From: an uncultured Candidatus Udaeobacter sp.
GTDB lineage: Bacteria > Verrucomicrobiota > Verrucomicrobiia > Chthoniobacterales > UBA10450
DNA length: 9,355 nucleotides
Assembly (NCBI GenBank): GCA_955652715.1
Contig: CATPBS010000068.1
Coordinates: 1 to 9,355 of the forward strand
Reading direction: 5' to 3'
Shown here: positions 6,276 to 9,355 of the stretch, one piece after another
Position numbering within the stretch: the first letter of the stretch is position 1
Layout: each line of letters opens with the position of its first letter
Notes under the pieces: generated by a model
What the model was told of the DNA's origin: nothing
Database searches by the model: none
The model's input: only the letters and a program-made list of their open reading frames with translations
Position numbers and translations under genes: made by a program

Positions 6276-6776
6276 ATGGCCGACCTAAAGTCTCTGCACA
6301 AAGACGCAATCCCTGCTGCGCTGGAAAAAGCGGAGCGTTACCGTTTGCTCAACGAACCGGGCGAGGCCGAGAGCATTTGCCTCGACATTCTTCACGTCGA
6401 TCCGCAGAACCAACAGGCAATCGTCACGCTACTGCTGGCGTTGACCGATCGTTTCACAAAGGGCTATGGAGTAAGCGACACACAGATCAAAGAGTTGCTT
6501 GGACGAATTCGCGATGAATACGAGCGCGCGTACTACTCCGGAATTTTTGCTGAGCGTCGCGCCAAGGCAAAGCTGGCTCAACACACACCAGGCTGCCGGT
6601 TCCAAGCATACGACCTTTTCCGTGACGCGATGGATTGGTTTGAAAAAGCCGAGGCGATCCGCCCTACAGGGAACGACGACGCGTTGTTGCGATGGAATAC
6701 GTGCGCGCGAATTATCGAGCGAAACAAGCTCGTTCCACGCGAGGAAGAAGAACCAATCGAATTTCCTCTTGAGTAA
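6276..6776 (+). CDS. Small TPR-like protein of unknown function
   Basis: This 166-residue soluble protein has no signal peptide or membrane segment. Residues 13-46 ('AALEKAERYRLLNEPGEAES' and the following 'LDILHVDPQNQQA') fit one tetratricopeptide repeat. A second helical pair, about 110-145, contains 'AYDLFRDAMDWFEKAEAIRP', which also looks TPR-like. The stretch between (65-105) is charged and helical, and the C-terminus is acidic ('EEEEPIEFPLE'). TPR proteins usually mediate protein contacts; no enzymatic motif is seen. It follows sdhB in the same direction, but the repeat blocks in between make joint transcription uncertain. An assembly or partner role for SDH is conceivable but unproven. 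The ATG at 6276 gives the complete first repeat. Confidence 0.75.
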   Translation: MADLKSLHKDAIPAALEKAERYRLLNEPGEAESICLDILHVDPQNQQAIVTLLLALTDRFTKGYGVSDTQIKELLGRIRDEYERAYYSGIFAERRAKAKLAQHTPGCRFQAYDLFRDAMDWFEKAEAIRPTGNDDALLRWNTCARIIERNKLVPREEEEPIEFPLE

Positions 6777-6778
6777 CT

Positions 6779-6807
6779 GTAGCCGCTTCTTTACGCGAAG
6801 TGTAGTT
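6779..6807. repeat. Partial palindrome-like element after the TPR gene
   Basis: TGTAGCCGC begins the element at 6779, CTTC (6787-6790) can pair with GAAG (6797-6800), and TGTAG recurs at 6801-6805. The opening resembles the palindrome at 421-449 and may be a decayed copy of the same dispersed element. This is the only structure I see in the 63-base gap. Confidence 0.25.
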
Positions 6808-6839
6808 CGGTTGCCGCGACAGCGAGACAGTTTCGCGTC

Positions 6840-7666
6840 ATGATGAAGACGGCAAAGGACAAATTTACTCGCTTCGAGCACGCGGGCTGGCAAGGCGTCG
6901 CGGACAAATACGATTCGGTGTGGTCGTCGCTAACACGGCAGTTTATTCCGCATCTAATCAGCGCTGCCCAAGTCTCACCAGCCATGTCGGTCTTGGATGT
7001 GGCGTGCGGGCCCGGTTATGTGTCTGCCGCAGTAAAAGAGTTGGGCGCTGTTCCAACAGGAATCGACTTCTCAGAAAAAATGGTTGCCATCGCAAAAAAA
7101 ATGTTCCCGGATATTCCGTTCGTTCAGGGCGATGCTCAGGATCTGCCGTTTGGAGACGCCAGATTTGATCGGGTTTTAATTAGCTTCGGTTTGCTACATC
7201 TCTCGGATCCTGAGCGGGCATGTGCGGAAGCATGCCGCGTTTTGAAATCAGGCGGAAGGTTTGGTTTCACTGTCTGGGCCGGCCAGAGGAAAATCCTGGC
7301 GCCAAGATCGTTATCGACGCGATCGAGGCATACGCCGACCTGGCTGTGGGATTGCCAGAGGGTCCGCCGCATTATTTGTACGGGCAAAGGGAAGAGTGCC
7401 GAAAGGTGTTGGGCGAATCCGGTTTTGATGGAAGCTCGATGAGCTATGAGACGCGTGTCGTGGAATGGCATCTTCCAACTGCATCTTATTTTTTCGAAGC
7501 GGAACGCGACGCAGGTGTTCGCACGGCCGGGCTTCTGGCGCGCCAGTCGCCAGAAAAATTAGAGGCGATTCGCATTGCAGTTGAAGAAGGTGTCAGGCGA
7601 TGTGCCAGAGGAAACGAGTTCGTCATACCGATGGCGGCTCACGTTGTTGTCGTATCGAAAAGCTAG
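6840..7666 (+). pseudogene. SAM-dependent methyltransferase (UbiE-like), broken by one frameshift
   Basis: The first frame encodes a class I methyltransferase core: motif I 'VLDVACGPG' (51-59), an acidic end of strand 2 ('GIDFSEKM', D76), 'GDAQDLPF' (97-104), 'FDRVLISFGLLHL' (109-121) and 'LKSGGRFGFTVWA' (135-147). Near 7281-7284 the sensible sequence jumps to another frame, which continues 'PEENPGAKIV' and runs to a TAG at 7664-7666. Adding one base in the GG/CC stretch would restore a protein of about 275 residues. The lesion sits in an eight-base palindrome, GGCCGGCC (7277-7284), so sequencing or assembly error is as likely as true inactivation. The C-terminal half is otherwise uninterrupted, which means the damage is recent or artificial. 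Substrate unknown; the family includes UbiE and many small-molecule methyltransferases. An ATG at 6843 is an alternative start. Confidence 0.75.
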
Positions 7667-7709
7667 AGGGGATCGAACCAAATTAGCGCAAACTAACAAG
7701 AGCATGCCT

Positions 7710-8475
7710 GACACTGCTCTCACAAGGGGCTTGCCCTGGCGGTGGTCGGCGCGCGGTATATGGCTGGGCCCGCTCGCGTTTGCAGTATCGCTTCCGGGCG
7801 TTGTGGTTTGTGATCGTGGCAGGCGCGCTCAAGCTAGGCGGACTAGGCTTGGCGACGGTCAGGGTGTCGGCCGCATTCCGATGCCGGCGCATTGGACGCC
7901 AGCCTTCCCAGCCTTCTACGCTGCGATTGCGGTGCCGATTAGAGCATGGGTCGGATCTGCGGGGGGTATGGCTGCAAGGAAGGCGGAGATGGATAACGAC
8001 CGCCGTCGTTGTCGTGGGACTCGTCACATTAGGGTACGCGAATATTCACTTCTACTTCTACAAGTATTACGCGAACCCGGAGAGTTTGAGAAACGAGCGC
8101 TATAAGATTGCGCAGAGACTGTACGAGGTGCAGACGATACAAAGCCGGTACATGGCTTCACTGGGAGCCGATCATCGCGTTATCGTCGCCGGTAAGTCGC
8201 CATATCCCTACGACCCCGAGACAACACGGTATCTTGTCCGAGGACAGGAATACATCACGATGCGCGACCCACTGGGACAGCTCTCACTGGGTCCCGTGGC
8301 CGGGAAGAGCCTGGCGTTTCTGTTCTTCCCAGGGAGCGAGCAGTACCAGGAGAGAATTCGTCAGCGCTACCCGAGTGGCAGGGCGGGGGAGGTGCGCCAT
8401 ACAGTAGGGCGGCATGTGTTCTATACGTACGTAGTACAGCCGGAAATCATTGGGAGTGATTCTAAACGGCAGTAA
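7710..8475 (+). pseudogene. Decayed membrane glycosyltransferase (GT39-like), intact C-terminal domain
   Basis: The last ~160 residues are open and protein-like. A transmembrane helix 'WITTAVVVVGLVTLGYANIH' leads into a soluble domain with 'YKIAQRLYEVQTIQSRYMAS', 'VIVAGKSPYPYDPETTRYLV' and the ending 'FYTYVVQPE', up to a TAA at 8473-8475. This arrangement recalls the C-terminus of dolichyl-phosphate-mannose/ArnT-like (family 39) glycosyltransferases, which transfer sugars from lipid carriers in the membrane. Upstream, hydrophobic coding-like pieces lie in different frames: 'GLALAVVGARYMAGP' near 7725-7770, 'ALWFVIVAGALKLGGLGLA' near 7800-7855, and 'PAFPAFYAAIAVPIRAWVG' near 7899-7955. That pattern suggests several frameshifts. 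The catalytic N-terminal half is missing. The longest single frame can start at a TTG (7780), but such a start is doubtful. The family assignment is tentative. Confidence 0.5.
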
Positions 8476-8510
8476 CTAACGGAGAACAAGTTCCGGCTCA
8501 CGAATTACCT

Positions 8511-9355
8511 TCATACGATCGCGCCGCCACAACTCGAGCCCGCACCTGCGGTGCAACCAAAGCAATGACTGTCGGTCATGATCTCGCGATTTTCAATTTT
8601 TTCCGGCTCGACCTCCCACAGAAAAATCGGTGCGCCATTGTTCCATTGCATTCCAAGCTGCTGATTAAAATCGCAATCGTAAACTTCTCCGCGCCAACCC
8701 ACGCTGATGGTATTGCGGCACATCAAACCATCAATGGTTGCGGGGTTAAACGCCTGAATTAGCAGCTCCATGTATTCATCCAATTTATTGTTATGCCGCA
8801 GGTAACTGGCGAACCGGCCGATCGGAAGATTCGTAAGCGTGTAGAGGTTATTAAACACAATTCCGAAATGCTTTTTGAGCTCGCGCTTGTAATCGGTCTC
8901 AAGCTCGGCTTGCGACGGCGGCAAAAACGCGCCGACCGGATTGTAAATAAGATGCAGCGGCAAGTCCGGATCGATTGCGTAGCCCAACGAGTTGAGCAGT
9001 TGCAGAGCAGCAATGCTGCCTTCGAAAACGCCTTCACCGCGTTGGGCGTTTACGTTTTCCGGCGAATAACACGGCATCGACGCAATGATCTCCACCTTGT
9101 TGCTTGCGAGAAACGGGGCGAGGTCGTCGTAACCGAGCTCGAGCAGAATCGTGAGATTGGAGCGGTCGATGATGTGTCGTTGCGGTTGCAACGATTTCAC
9201 TTGCTTAATGAAATAGCGAAAATCGGGAATCATTTCTGGCGCCCCGCCGGTAAGATCGACAATTGGGATGTCAGTCTTTGCCAGCCAACCAATTATGCGA
9301 TCGATTGTCGCGCGCGACATGATTTCCCTGCGCTTCGGACCGGCGTTCACATGGC
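8511..9355 (-). CDS. arsS: Arsenosugar biosynthesis radical SAM protein ArsS-like (5' end outside window)
   Basis: The frame runs from the right window edge to a TGA at 8511-8513, giving about 281 residues without the N-terminus. The bases before the apparent GTG start (9348-9350) read '?GC-CAT', that is Cys(?)-His, giving 'CHVNAGPKRRE'. This fits the last cysteine of the radical SAM CxxxCxxC cluster. 'VDLTGGAPEM' is the typical GGEP-like region, and 'SMPCYSPENVNAQRG' and 'HLIYNPVGAFLPPSQ' follow the ArsS pattern. The cysteine-rich tail has C-F-G-C followed by 'TAGAGSSCGGA', which likely binds a second cluster. ArsS adds the 5'-deoxyadenosyl group from SAM to dimethylarsenite, an early step towards arsenosugars. 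The gene faces the glycosyltransferase remnant convergently with 35 bases between. No arsM is visible in the window. The first two cluster cysteines are outside the window. Confidence 0.85.
   Translation of the reverse strand, partial: HVNAGPKRREIMSRATIDRIIGWLAKTDIPIVDLTGGAPEMIPDFRYFIKQVKSLQPQRHIIDRSNLTILLELGYDDLAPFLASNKVEIIASMPCYSPENVNAQRGEGVFEGSIAALQLLNSLGYAIDPDLPLHLIYNPVGAFLPPSQAELETDYKRELKKHFGIVFNNLYTLTNLPIGRFASYLRHNNKLDEYMELLIQAFNPATIDGLMCRNTISVGWRGEVYDCDFNQQLGMQWNNGAPIFLWEVEPEKIENREIMTDSHCFGCTAGAGSSCGGAIV

Noticed and set aside
7899..7916. Perfect 9-base tandem duplication CCAGCCTTC x2
   Set aside because: It encodes a PAFPAF repeat in the decayed glycosyltransferase and is too short to be a meaningful repeat element.
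7683..8027. Minus-strand open frame across the glycosyltransferase remnant
   Set aside because: Its composition is rich in Arg, Pro and Thr without any domain, as in a shadow frame. The plus strand has better coding-like segments.
1..9355. tRNA, rRNA, riboswitch or insertion sequence
   Set aside because: I saw no cloverleaf, ribosomal RNA segment, known riboswitch core, transposase frame or paired terminal inverted repeats with target duplications.

Overview
The window (about 9.4 kb, moderately GC-rich) looks like bacterial chromosomal DNA, most likely from a soil or sediment bacterium and plausibly a member of the Verrucomicrobiota or a related group. That placement is an inference. It rests on three things: a single-subunit (Sdh1-like) succinate dehydrogenase anchor, an arsenosugar-type radical SAM enzyme, and short palindromic or heptameric intergenic repeats of a kind I associate with such genomes. 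No marker gene is present to prove it.

Left part (1-2718, + strand). The 3' end of a molybdenum sulfite-oxidase-family gene is followed by a short gap with a palindrome, then by a metallo-beta-lactamase/double-rhodanese protein of the persulfide dioxygenase type. An ATGA overlap couples this gene to a five-helix membrane protein. That protein resembles the single membrane anchor (SdhC) of mycobacterial Sdh1-type succinate dehydrogenase and carries two C-x3-R-H motifs.

Middle part (2719-6276). A minus-strand thioredoxin with an N-terminal zinc ribbon, trailed by a frameshifted gene remnant, separates the anchor from sdhA and sdhB. The flavoprotein and iron-sulfur subunits are themselves coupled by an ATGA overlap. 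A nested inverted repeat with a possible promoter lies just before sdhA. A heptamer repeat array covers the last codons of sdhB and continues into the gap behind it. Together the genes suggest feeding of electrons from succinate into the quinone pool beside oxidation of reduced sulfur (persulfide to sulfite to sulfate). The link between the two pathways is inferred from gene order only.

Right part (6276-9355). A small TPR-like protein of unknown role is followed by a SAM methyltransferase broken by one frameshift, then the decayed remains of what looks like a family-39-type membrane glycosyltransferase with an intact C-terminal domain. The window ends in a minus-strand, 5'-truncated arsenosugar biosynthesis radical SAM gene (arsS-like). 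This stretch contains two damaged genes in a row, in contrast to the intact sulfur/SDH region.
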